Below are positions 25,523 to 33,904 of a DNA stretch of 64,000 nt, one piece after another. The notes beneath the pieces were generated by a model. It saw only the letters and a list, made by a program, of their open reading frames with translations. It did not search any database and was not told the DNA's origin. The DNA comes from Hyphomicrobiales bacterium (GTDB lineage: Bacteria; Pseudomonadota; Alphaproteobacteria; Rhizobiales; Ancalomicrobiaceae), in assembly GCA_021286855.1 (NCBI GenBank), contig JAJTBO010000002.1, forward strand, positions 1-64,000, written 5' to 3'. Every line of letters starts with the position of its first letter. Position 1 is the first letter of the stretch. Both the position numbers and the translations under genes were made by a program.

Positions 25523-27199
25523 ATGGTTCGGTTGACATCCGCGTTGCGGCCCTCGGGTCGGAGGTCCCTGTCGGCGACCGGAGAAAGGCTCGTGCTCCTC
25601 GCGATCATCGCGATGCTGTTCGTCGTCAACTACAACTTCGGCGTCCTCCAGGCGACGGCGCATCTGCTCGAAGCGACCAACTCCACCCTCGGCTCGGCGG
25701 TGTTGGCGATCGCCATCGCGTCCTGGGTCGGCGTCTTCTCCTATGCCTTCCGACGTCGCATCGAAGTGGTCGAACTGGCGCAGGCCCGGGCCGACGCCGA
25801 AACGAGCGCCGCGACCGCCGGCATCTGCGACAATCTCACCGGTCTGCCCAACCGCACCGGCCTCAAGCACGAACTCGCCCGGCGGATCGCCGAGGCCGAC
25901 GGCCCGACCCATGCGCTGATCGCCTTCGACGTGGCGCGGTTCAAGGCGCTGAACGAGGTTCAGGGCCATCTCGTCGCGGATCGGGTGCTGATCGAACTGT
26001 CCGACCGGCTCGCCACCACCGTCGGCGAGGGCGACTTCGTGGCCCGCGCCGGCGCCGACGAATTCCACGTCATCCTGCACGTCGAGAACATGGAAGAGGC
26101 GGAACTGCGCGCCCTGCAGATCGTCGACCGGATCGGCTTCCGTCTGGAGGAGTTCGATCCGCCGGTGCCGATCACCTCCGACGCCGGCGTCGCGCTGTTC
26201 GGCGGCGGCCGCTCGCCGGAAGACGTCGAAGTGATCATGCGTCGCGCCGACATCGCGCTCGAGACCTCGAAGAAGCGGGGCGGATCCGTCGCCGTCTTCG
26301 CGCCGGAGATGGAAACCGCGATCCGCGAGCGCGCCGAACTCGAGACGGCGCTCGACGCGGCGATCGACGGAGATCAGATCTCGCCGCACTTCCAGCCGGT
26401 GATCGATCTGTCGAGCGGACATCTGTCCGGCTTCGAAGTGCTGGCGCGCTGGCGTCATCCGACCCGCGGCCAGATCCCGCCGAGCGTCTTCATACCGATC
26501 GCCGAAGAGGCCGGGCTGTTGTCGCGCCTGACCACCAAACTGCTGCGCCAAGCCTGCCTCGACGCCCGCGACTGGCCGGCGCACATCAAGATCGCCGTCA
26601 ACATCTCGCCGGTCGACTTCAAGAACCCGTGGCTCGCCCAGGAGATCCTGCAGATCCTCACCGAGGTCGGCTTCCCGCCGCAGCGGCTCGAGATCGAGAT
26701 CACCGAGAGCGCCCTGGTGGTCGACCACGATCAGGCGACGCAGACGCTGATGTCGCTGAAGAACCAGGGCATCTCGATCGCCCTCGACGACTTCGGCACC
26801 GGCTACGCCAGCCTGCATCAGCTGCGCATGCTGCCCTTCGACAAGATCAAGATCGATCAGTCCTTCGTGCGCACGATGCGCGAGAACACCGACAGCCGGA
26901 TGATCGTCAAGGCGATCATCCGGCTGTCCGGCAGCCTCGGCCTGCCGACCACCGCCGAAGGCATCGAATCCTCCGGCAGCGCCGACATCCTGCGCGATCT
27001 CGGCTGCACCCTCGGTCAGGGCTTCCTCTATTCGCAGGCGATCCCGGCGGGTTCGGTTCCCGATCTGATCGACGAGATCGAAACCCAGGAGGCCCCCGGC
27101 GTGCCGGCGACGGTTCCGGTGATCGCGATCGCCGCCCCCCTGCCGGCCGAGGTCGAGGCGGTAGAGGCTCGGGACGCCCCGGAACGCCTGACCGCCTGA
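25523..27199 (+). CDS. GGDEF-EAL protein, probable c-di-GMP phosphodiesterase with a degenerate GGDEF site
   Basis: A 558-residue membrane-linked protein. Two hydrophobic segments occur at about 22-40 and 57-76. A GGDEF domain (about 102-262) has the signature changed to GADEF (177-181), and the usual substrate motif reads FDVARFKALNEVQGH. The EAL domain (about 272-520) keeps the catalytic set: Glu305 in FEVLARW, Asn360, Glu395 in EITES, Asp422-Asp423 in LDDFGTGYA, Lys443 and Glu479 in TTAEGIES. It therefore probably hydrolyses c-di-GMP, with the GGDEF part a GTP-sensing or inactive module. The region after 520 is low-complexity. Confidence 0.88.
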   Translation: MVRLTSALRPSGRRSLSATGERLVLLAIIAMLFVVNYNFGVLQATAHLLEATNSTLGSAVLAIAIASWVGVFSYAFRRRIEVVELAQARADAETSAATAGICDNLTGLPNRTGLKHELARRIAEADGPTHALIAFDVARFKALNEVQGHLVADRVLIELSDRLATTVGEGDFVARAGADEFHVILHVENMEEAELRALQIVDRIGFRLEEFDPPVPITSDAGVALFGGGRSPEDVEVIMRRADIALETSKKRGGSVAVFAPEMETAIRERAELETALDAAIDGDQISPHFQPVIDLSSGHLSGFEVLARWRHPTRGQIPPSVFIPIAEEAGLLSRLTTKLLRQACLDARDWPAHIKIAVNISPVDFKNPWLAQEILQILTEVGFPPQRLEIEITESALVVDHDQATQTLMSLKNQGISIALDDFGTGYASLHQLRMLPFDKIKIDQSFVRTMRENTDSRMIVKAIIRLSGSLGLPTTAEGIESSGSADILRDLGCTLGQGFLYSQAIPAGSVPDLIDEIETQEAPGVPATVPVIAIAAPLPAEVEAVEARDAPERLTA

Positions 27200-27224
27200 C
27201 CGCCCGACCTCGGGGCCGCAGCCC

Positions 27225-28544
27225 TCACGCCGCCCGCTTCAACACCTCGGCGAGCTTGCCGAAGAGTTCGTCGATCTCCGCCTTCGCGATGATCAGCGGC
27301 GGCGACAGGGCGATGATGTCGCCGGTGGTGCGGATCAACAGGCCATCCTCGAAGGCGTCGAGGAAGCAGGAGAAGGCCCGCTTGGTCGGCTCGCCGGGGA
27401 TCGATTCCAGTTCCACCGCGCCGATCAGGCCGGTGTTGCGGATGTCGACGACGTGCGGCAGGCCCTTCAGCGAATGCAGAGCGTCCTCCCAATAGGGCGC
27501 GAGTTCGGCGGCGCGGGTGAGAAGGCCCTCCTCGGCGTAGGTGTCGAGGGTGGCGATGCCGGCGGCGCAGGCGATCGGATTGCCCGAATAGGTGTAGCCG
27601 TGGGCGAATTCGATCAGGTGCTCCGGCCCCGACATGAAGGCGTCGTGGATCTTGCCGGAGACGTAGACGCCGCCCATCGGGACGACGCCGTTGGTCATGC
27701 CCTTGGCGACGGTGAAGAGATCCGGCTTCACGCCGTAGAAGTCGACCGCGAAGGGGCTGCCGAGGCGGCCGAAGCCGGTGATGACCTCGTCGAAGATCAA
27801 CAGGATGCCGTGCTTGTCGCAGATGGCGCGCAGCCGCTCGAGATAGCCCTTCGGCGGGATCAGCACGCCGGTCGAGCCGGACATCGGTTCGACGATGACG
27901 GCGGCGATGGTCGAGGGGTCGTGCAGGGTGCAGATCCGCTCCAGTTCGTCGGCGAATTCCGCGCCGTGCTCGGGCTGGCCGCGGGTGAAGGCGTTGCGGG
28001 CGGGATCATGGGTGTGGCGGATGTGGTCGACGCCGCCGAGCATCTGACCGAACATCTTGCGGTTGCCGCCGATGCCGCCGACCGACATGCCGCCGAAGTT
28101 GACGCCGTGATAGGCGCGCTCGCGGCCGATCAGACGGACGCGCTGGGCCTCACCGCGGACACGGTGATAGGCGAGCGCCATCTTCAGCGCGGTGTCGGCG
28201 CTCTCCGAGCCGGAATTGGTGAAGAAGACGTGGTCGAAGCCCTCGGGCGCGATCGCCGTCAGTCGATTGGCGAATTCGAAGGCCTTGGGGTGGCCCATCT
28301 GGAAGGCGGGCGCATAGTCGAGCTCGCCCGCCTGGGCGCGGATCGCTTCGACGATCTTCGGCCGGTTGTGGCCGGCGTTGCAACACCACAGGCCGGCGGT
28401 GCCGTCGAGAACGGAGCGGCCGTCGTCGGTCGTGTAGCGCATGCGGTCGGCGGCGACGAACATGCGCGGCGCCTTCTTGAACTGCCGGTTGGCGGTGAAG
28501 GGCATCCAGAAGGAGGCGAGATCGTTGGGACGGACGGCGGTCAT
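27225..28544 (-). CDS. Omega-amino acid:pyruvate aminotransferase (class III)
   Basis: A 439-residue PLP enzyme of aminotransferase class III. The PLP lysine is Lys281 in TVAKGMTNG, with FDEVITGFGR at about 251-260 and TNSGSESADTALKMA at 109-123. The opening SFWMPFTANRQFKKAPRMF is typical of beta-alanine (omega-amino acid):pyruvate aminotransferases. Putrescine- or taurine-type substrates are possible within the family. It is divergent from a PuuR-like regulator with which it shares a 116-bp promoter region. Confidence 0.9.
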   Translation of the reverse strand: MTAVRPNDLASFWMPFTANRQFKKAPRMFVAADRMRYTTDDGRSVLDGTAGLWCCNAGHNRPKIVEAIRAQAGELDYAPAFQMGHPKAFEFANRLTAIAPEGFDHVFFTNSGSESADTALKMALAYHRVRGEAQRVRLIGRERAYHGVNFGGMSVGGIGGNRKMFGQMLGGVDHIRHTHDPARNAFTRGQPEHGAEFADELERICTLHDPSTIAAVIVEPMSGSTGVLIPPKGYLERLRAICDKHGILLIFDEVITGFGRLGSPFAVDFYGVKPDLFTVAKGMTNGVVPMGGVYVSGKIHDAFMSGPEHLIEFAHGYTYSGNPIACAAGIATLDTYAEEGLLTRAAELAPYWEDALHSLKGLPHVVDIRNTGLIGAVELESIPGEPTKRAFSCFLDAFEDGLLIRTTGDIIALSPPLIIAKAEIDELFGKLAEVLKRAA

Positions 28545-28641
28545 CGGGGCCTCGGCGCGACGGAGAAGGCGGGAAAGAGTTCGACAAATCGAACGTTAGA
28601 AGCAGAGGATGCGGCCGACAATCCCTCGACGGCGTTCAATC

Positions 28642-28667
28642 CGTTCCATATTCTGAACATATGAACG
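28642..28667. promoter_or_regulatory. Imperfect palindrome at the start of the PuuR-like gene
   Basis: CGTTC (28642-28646) and GAACG (28663-28667), with inner ATAT repeats, form an imperfect dyad that overlaps the ATG at 28661. It is a candidate operator for self-regulation and for control of the divergent aminotransferase gene. Confidence 0.4.
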
Positions 28668-29221
28668 GGTCTCTCGACATCGACGTCGGCCGACGGCTGA
28701 AGGAGCTCAGGCAGGCGCACGGCCTATCGCAGCGGGCGCTGGCGAAGCGCGCTGGCGTCTCCAACGCCACCGTCTCTATGATCGAGGCGAACCGCGTCAG
28801 TCCGTCGGTGGCGGCGCTGAAACAGATCCTCGCCGGTTTTCCGATCGGGCTCGCCGCCTTCTTCTCGCACGAGGAGGGCGCCCGCGAAAAGGTGGTCTGG
28901 CGGGCCGACGAACTGACCGAGATCGCCGGCGGGCCGGTCTCCTATCGACAGGTCGGCGGCGATCTCGCCGGCCGATCGCTGCAGATGCTGCACGAACGTT
29001 ACGAACGCGGCGCGCTGTCCGGCCGCACGCCGCTGTCGCATCAGGGCGAGGAGGCCGGCCTGGTGATCCGCGGCCTGCTCGAACTCGAGGTCGACGGCGA
29101 CCGTCACGTGCTCCGGCCCGGCGACGCCTATTTCTTCGACAGTCGGCGGCCGCACGCCTTCCGCAACATCGGCGACGGCGAGTTGATCGTGGTCTCCGCC
29201 TGCACGCCGCCGAGCTTCTGA
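28661..29221 (+). CDS. XRE-cupin regulator (PuuR-like)
   Basis: A 186-residue regulator with an N-terminal XRE helix-turn-helix (about 9-63: RLKELRQAHGLSQRALAKRAGVSN and so on) and a C-terminal cupin (about 105-183: GEEAGLVIRGLLELEVDGD, then PGDAYFFDSRRPHAFRN). This is the architecture of PuuR, the repressor of putrescine use, and related amine regulators. It is divergent from the omega-amino acid aminotransferase, its probable target. No ribosome site precedes the ATG at 28661, and the base before is part of an A/T-rich dyad, so the mRNA may be leaderless. Confidence 0.85.
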   Translation: MNGSLDIDVGRRLKELRQAHGLSQRALAKRAGVSNATVSMIEANRVSPSVAALKQILAGFPIGLAAFFSHEEGAREKVVWRADELTEIAGGPVSYRQVGGDLAGRSLQMLHERYERGALSGRTPLSHQGEEAGLVIRGLLELEVDGDRHVLRPGDAYFFDSRRPHAFRNIGDGELIVVSACTPPSF

Positions 29222-29359
29222 GGCCTCGCGAAGGACGCATGCTGACATTTCGCAATTTCGAGGCGATCCGGGCGTAGACTCCGGATGGTCGACGGCCTAA
29301 GGACGCAACGGAAGATCCCCGGATCGCAAGGGCGACGGTTCGCGGGCTCGGAGTCCTCC

Positions 29360-30628
29360 ATGTCCACCCTGGAACGAGACGAGCTGATCGCGGAAGTGAG
29401 CCGCAATCTCGCGGCGCGCGGCAACGCGCACGCCTTCACGCCGGCGCTCGAGGACCATTATCGCACGTCGATCGCGCGGCAACGGCGGCGCTCGGTGATG
29501 GCTGCGGCGCTGATCGGCCTCATGGTGCTCTGCGCCTTCGTCGTCCATCGCACGTTTTTCACCGACACGACGTCCGATCCGATCGCGTTCCGTCGGTGGC
29601 TCTTCACCATGGCGGCGATCGTCGCGGTCGCCGCCGCGACGCTCGCCGGCGCCGCCGTCTCGCGCTCCCATCGCGGCATCGATCGATCGACGATCTTCGG
29701 CGTGATCGCCATCGCCGCTCTGGTCACCGTGAGTTTTCGCGTCGAAACCGGCGATGCGGCGACGATCGGGATCTATTGCTGGGTGATGGTGCCCCTGGCG
29801 GCGACCAATCTCACCTCGCTGCACTTTCGGCAGGCGCTGGTGTCGGTCGTCTCCGCCGATGCGATCTACGCCGCCGGGCTCGTCACCATCCCCGACCTCG
29901 ATCCGTTCGTCCATGTGCCGGCGTTGTTGCTGACGATCTCGGTCAGCGTGATGACGCTGTGGGGCAGCTACCGCAACGACCGCGACCACCGCGCGCTGTT
30001 TCTCTACATGACGCGCGAGCGGCTCTCGGCCGAGCGCTCGGCCGAGCAGAACGCGGCCTTGCGCGAAATGACGACGCTCGACCCGCTGACCGGCATTCCC
30101 AATCGACGCGCCTTCGAGGCGCGACTGGCGGAGATCCGCGCCGACGCCGGCGTGGTCGCCCTGGCGATGGTGGACATCGACCACTTCAAGGCGTTCAACG
30201 ACCTCTACGGCCACCCCGAGGGCGACCGCTGTCTGACCGCGGTGGCGCGGGCGCTGACCTCGGCGATGCGCGGGCGGCGGGATCTGGTGGCCCGGCTGGG
30301 CGGCGAGGAGTTCGTCGTGCTCGCCGCCCTGGCGACCCCGACCGACGCGCCGGCGCTGCTCGAACGGCTCAGGCGCGCAGTCGAGAAGCTGGCGATCCCA
30401 CATGCGACGGCGGGTCGGGCGGCGCGGCCGGTGGTGACCGTCTCGCTCGGTTGCGCGGTGTTCACCGCGATGGAGGCGTCGTCGCAGCGCGAAGCGATGG
30501 AGCGCGCCGATCGGGCGCTCTACGCCTCGAAACGCGGCGGCCGCAATCGTTGGACGATCTACGACGCCGCGTTGGCCTCACATGGGGAAGCCGGCCTGGC
30601 GCGCGAGGTCGACGAGGTCGGTCTGTGA
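29360..30628 (+). CDS. Membrane diguanylate cyclase (GGDEF)
   Basis: A 422-residue protein. Six likely membrane segments occupy about residues 45-215, then a short coiled helix (RERLSAERSAEQNAALREM) leads into a GGDEF domain (about 240-405). The active-site signature GGEEF is intact and the substrate-binding motif MVDIDHFKAFNDLYGHPEGD is present. It should make c-di-GMP. I chose the ATG at 29360 (MSTLERDEL) since the earlier in-frame codons look non-coding. Its last 51 bp overlap the end of the adenosine kinase gene on the opposite strand. Confidence 0.87.
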   Translation: MSTLERDELIAEVSRNLAARGNAHAFTPALEDHYRTSIARQRRRSVMAAALIGLMVLCAFVVHRTFFTDTTSDPIAFRRWLFTMAAIVAVAAATLAGAAVSRSHRGIDRSTIFGVIAIAALVTVSFRVETGDAATIGIYCWVMVPLAATNLTSLHFRQALVSVVSADAIYAAGLVTIPDLDPFVHVPALLLTISVSVMTLWGSYRNDRDHRALFLYMTRERLSAERSAEQNAALREMTTLDPLTGIPNRRAFEARLAEIRADAGVVALAMVDIDHFKAFNDLYGHPEGDRCLTAVARALTSAMRGRRDLVARLGGEEFVVLAALATPTDAPALLERLRRAVEKLAIPHATAGRAARPVVTVSLGCAVFTAMEASSQREAMERADRALYASKRGGRNRWTIYDAALASHGEAGLAREVDEVGL

Positions 30629-31591
30629 GCGCGCGCCGACGTGGCCGATGATCTCGGCGGCGAGCAGGCCGCCGAGTTCGGCGCAGGCGACGTGATCGAA
30701 CCCGCGCGACAGGCCGAACAGGAAGCCGGCGGCGTAGAGATCGCCGGCGCCGGTGGTGTCGACCACGGCGGCGACCGGCGCGGCGGCGACGCGGACGACG
30801 TCGTCCGGGGTCACCACCATCGAGCCCTCGTCCGACAGAGTGACGGCGGCGAGCGCGACGTCGGCGCGCAGCGCGGCGACGCCGGCGTCGAGATCGGCGG
30901 TCTCGTAGAGCGCCTTGATCTCGGTTTGGTTGGCGAAGACCAGATCGACGACGCCGGAGCGCATCAGGTCCAGGAATTCGCCGCGCCAGCGATCGACGCA
31001 GAAGCTGTCGGAGAGGGTCAGCGCGACGCGACGACCGTGGGCGTGAGCGATCTGCGACGCCTTGCGGAAGGCCTCCTTGGCGGCCGGCGGATCCCACAGA
31101 TAGCCTTCGAGATAGACGATCTCGGAGGCCGCGACGATCGCGGGATCGATGTCGTCGGGGCCGAGATGGGTGCAGGCGCCGAGGAAGGTGTTCATGGTGC
31201 GCTCGCCGTCCGGCGTCACCAGGATCATCGAGCGCGCCGTCGGGGCGTGGTCGGGGGCGATGCGCAGCAGCGGCCGGGTTTCGAAATGGACGCCGACGGC
31301 GTGGATGTCGTGGGCGAAGGACTTGCCGAGGTGATCGTCGGCGACCTTGCCGAAATAGGCGGCGCGGGCGCCGAGCCCGGCGATCGCGGCGATCGTGTTG
31401 CCGGCCGACCCGCCGGAGATCTCCTTCGCGGGGCCCATGTGGTCGTAGAGGCGTTCGGCCTCCTCGGCGTCGATCAGCCGCATCGAGCCCTTGATCAGAC
31501 CCTCCCGCACCAGGAAGTCGTCCTCGGCGCGCGACAGGACGTCGACGATGGCGTTGCCGATGCCGAGAACGTCGAAGCGGATGTCTGACAT
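30578..31591 (-). CDS. Adenosine kinase-type PfkB sugar kinase
   Basis: A 337-residue ribokinase-family enzyme. The family N-terminus DVLGIGNAIVDVLSRAEDDFL and the GGSAGNTIAAIAGLG motif at about 60-74 match the bacterial adenosine kinases of alphaproteobacteria. The C-terminal anion hole and catalytic Asp are in VVDTTGAGDLYAAGFL (about 285-300). It should make AMP from adenosine. The start at 31591 (MSDIRFDVLG) follows a GGAG site. The gene ends inside the coding sequence of the diguanylate cyclase gene on the other strand. Confidence 0.87.
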   Translation of the reverse strand: MSDIRFDVLGIGNAIVDVLSRAEDDFLVREGLIKGSMRLIDAEEAERLYDHMGPAKEISGGSAGNTIAAIAGLGARAAYFGKVADDHLGKSFAHDIHAVGVHFETRPLLRIAPDHAPTARSMILVTPDGERTMNTFLGACTHLGPDDIDPAIVAASEIVYLEGYLWDPPAAKEAFRKASQIAHAHGRRVALTLSDSFCVDRWRGEFLDLMRSGVVDLVFANQTEIKALYETADLDAGVAALRADVALAAVTLSDEGSMVVTPDDVVRVAAAPVAAVVDTTGAGDLYAAGFLFGLSRGFDHVACAELGGLLAAEIIGHVGARSQTDLVDLARQAGFPM

Positions 31592-31800
31592 GGGAAGCTC
31601 CGCCGGCGATCGGAACGTGGGCACGAGGACCGACCGTCCGCGCCGGAGCGACGATCGTTCGCCGCCGTCGTACAAGGAAACCTCGAGGCGTGGCAACCGA
31701 CTTCGCTCGCCTCGAGGGCGGCGCGGCGACAAGGCCGTTGAGTTCGCGGCGCGACTGCCCTACCTCTCCGAAGGGAACGGCGAGCCGAGGATCGAACGAC

Positions 31801-33168
31801 ATGGGCAGAGAAGGCATCCTTGCGACGACGGACGCGGGGCAGCGCTTCGTCGCCCGGACCGGGCTGGCGGCCGATCTCGCCGCGCTCGAGGACGCCGGCC
31901 GACCGGTCCGCATCGGTCTCGTCGGGGTCGGCGAGATGGGCACCGACATCGTCACCCAGATCGCCCTGATGAAGGGGCTCAGGATCACCGTCATCGCGGT
32001 GCGCGATCCGGGCAAGCGGCACGCCGAGCACGCCTTCCTGATCGCCGGCCGCGATCCGGCCGAGCTTCAGATCTGCGAGAGCCCGGCGGCGATCGCCCGG
32101 GCGGTCGAGGCGGGGCGGACGGCGCTCACCCCGAACGTCGAGGCGCTGATCGCCTCCGACCACGTCGACGTCGTCATCGACGCCACCGGCAAGCCGGAGA
32201 TGGGCGCGGTGATCGGCCTCGGCGCGATCGAAGCGGGCAAGCACGTGGTGATGATGAACGTCGAGGCCGACGTCACCATCGGCGCCTATCTGCAACAGCG
32301 CGCCCGCGAAGTCGGCGTCGTCTACACCGTCGGGGCGGGCGACGAGCCCTCCTCGACGATGGAGCTGATCGAATTCGTCACCGCGCTGGGCTATCCGGTG
32401 ATCGCCGCCGGCAAGGGCAAGAACAATCCGCTCGACGTCGACGCCACCCCCGACCAGTACGTCGAGGAGGCGACCCGGCGGAACATGAACCCGCGCATGC
32501 TGGTGGAGTTCATCGACGGGTCGAAGACGATGGTGGAGATGGCCAACATCGCCAACGCCACCGGCCTCGTCCCCGACGTCGCCGGCATGCATGGACCGAT
32601 GGCGACGCTCGAGAACCTGCACACCATCCTCTGCCCGAAGGAGGACGGCGGCATCCTCGGCCGCAAGGGCGTGGTCGACTACACGATCGGCAAGGGCGTC
32701 GCGCCGGGCGTCTTCGTCGTCGCCGAGATGAGCCATCCGCGCCTCAGGGAACGGATGAACGACCTCAAGCTCGGACCGGGGCCCTATTACACCTTCTATC
32801 GGCCCTATCATCTGACCAGCCTCGAGGTGCCCTTGTCGGCGGCGCGGGCCGTGCTCTACGGCCGGGTCGACATGCGGGCGCTGGCGCGGCCCTCGGCCGA
32901 GGTCTCGGCGCTGGCCAAGCGGGACTTGAGGCCCGGCGAGACGCTCGATGCGATCGGCGAATATTGCTACCGCGCCTTCACGCTCGAGTACGAGGCGGCG
33001 CGGGCGGTCGGCGCGATGCCGATCGGGCTCATCGAAAACGGCGTCGTCACCCAGCCGATCCGCAAGGGCGAACTCCTCACCCGCGCCAACGTCCGGCCGC
33101 TCGAGGGATCGAAGATCGTCGAGCTGCGCCGGCGGCAGGACCTGATTGTGCACGGCGCGGAGGCGTGA
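31801..33168 (+). CDS. NAD(P)-dependent oxidoreductase with C-terminal SAF domain
   Basis: A 455-residue protein related to homoserine dehydrogenase. A Rossmann fold starts at about 36 with IGLVGVGEMGTDI, and VIDATGKPEMG plus NVEADVTIG follow. The substrate half contains GAGDEPSSTMELIEFV and GKGKNNPLDVDATPD. The C-terminal 100 residues, with NGVVTQPIRKGELLTRANVR, resemble a SAF (antifreeze/sialate-type) domain. Related proteins occur in sugar-acid catabolic clusters, but the exact reaction here is not known to me. It is divergent from adenosine kinase and followed 4 bp later by a membrane protein gene. Confidence 0.7.
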   Translation: MGREGILATTDAGQRFVARTGLAADLAALEDAGRPVRIGLVGVGEMGTDIVTQIALMKGLRITVIAVRDPGKRHAEHAFLIAGRDPAELQICESPAAIARAVEAGRTALTPNVEALIASDHVDVVIDATGKPEMGAVIGLGAIEAGKHVVMMNVEADVTIGAYLQQRAREVGVVYTVGAGDEPSSTMELIEFVTALGYPVIAAGKGKNNPLDVDATPDQYVEEATRRNMNPRMLVEFIDGSKTMVEMANIANATGLVPDVAGMHGPMATLENLHTILCPKEDGGILGRKGVVDYTIGKGVAPGVFVVAEMSHPRLRERMNDLKLGPGPYYTFYRPYHLTSLEVPLSAARAVLYGRVDMRALARPSAEVSALAKRDLRPGETLDAIGEYCYRAFTLEYEAARAVGAMPIGLIENGVVTQPIRKGELLTRANVRPLEGSKIVELRRRQDLIVHGAEA

Positions 33169-33172
33169 GGCG

Positions 33173-33901
33173 ATGGCGCGCGCGAGCGGTTTCGCGATGG
33201 TCGCGGCGAGCGTCCGCGACGGGGTCGGCGATCTCCTGTCGCCGCCGTTCCGCGGCGTGGCGCTGCGCTCGCTCGGGGTGACGCTGGTCATCGTCGTGGC
33301 GCTGTGGGCGCTCGGCACGCGTTTCTTCACCGGTTTCGCCGGCGACTATGCGGGCGCGCATCCCGTGAACCTGCCGTTCTTTCTCGACGGGGTTCTGTGG
33401 ATCGCCGGGATCTTCTCGGGCCTCGCCCTGATGATCGGCTTCTCTTTCCTGATCGCGCCGATCACCGCGGCGGTCGCCGGCCTCTTCCTCGACGAGGTCG
33501 CGGAGGCGGTCGAGGCGACGCACTATCCGCAGGACGCGGCCGGCCGGGCGATGCCGCTCGGCGAAAGCCTGATGGTGGCGGCGCGGTTCACGGCGCTGTC
33601 GCTGCTCGTCAACCTCGTCTGCCTGATGCTGCTGCTGATCCCGGGGATCAATCTCGTCGCCTTCTTCGTCGGCAACGGCTGGCTGATCGGCCGGGAATAT
33701 TTCGCCTTCGCGGCGCGGCGGCTGATGGGGAAAGACGAGGCGGCGCGGTTCGCGCGGGCGCATTCGGGCGCGGCGACCACCGCCGGGCTGATCGCGGCGC
33801 TGCTGCTGTCTGTGCCGTTCCTCAACTTCCTGACGCCGCTCTTCGCCACCGCGACGATGGTGCATCTGGCGAAGCGGGCGAGCGGATCGCGGCCGAGCTG
33901 A
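33173..33901 (+). CDS. EI24/CysZ-like integral membrane protein
   Basis: A 242-residue membrane protein of the EI24 domain family, to which sulfate transporter CysZ belongs. Four to six membrane segments are visible (about 25-45, 70-100, 135-160 and 190-225). The conserved layout includes the VAGLFLDEVAEAVEATHYP segment near residue 105 and FVGNGWLIGREYFAFAA near 165. The start at 33173 gives MARASGFAM and lies 4 bp after the oxidoreductase stop. Its role is unknown; sulfate uptake is only one option. It converges on pcaF with a 3-bp gap. Confidence 0.75.
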   Translation: MARASGFAMVAASVRDGVGDLLSPPFRGVALRSLGVTLVIVVALWALGTRFFTGFAGDYAGAHPVNLPFFLDGVLWIAGIFSGLALMIGFSFLIAPITAAVAGLFLDEVAEAVEATHYPQDAAGRAMPLGESLMVAARFTALSLLVNLVCLMLLLIPGINLVAFFVGNGWLIGREYFAFAARRLMGKDEAARFARAHSGAATTAGLIAALLLSVPFLNFLTPLFATATMVHLAKRASGSRPS

Positions 33902-33904
33902 GGC

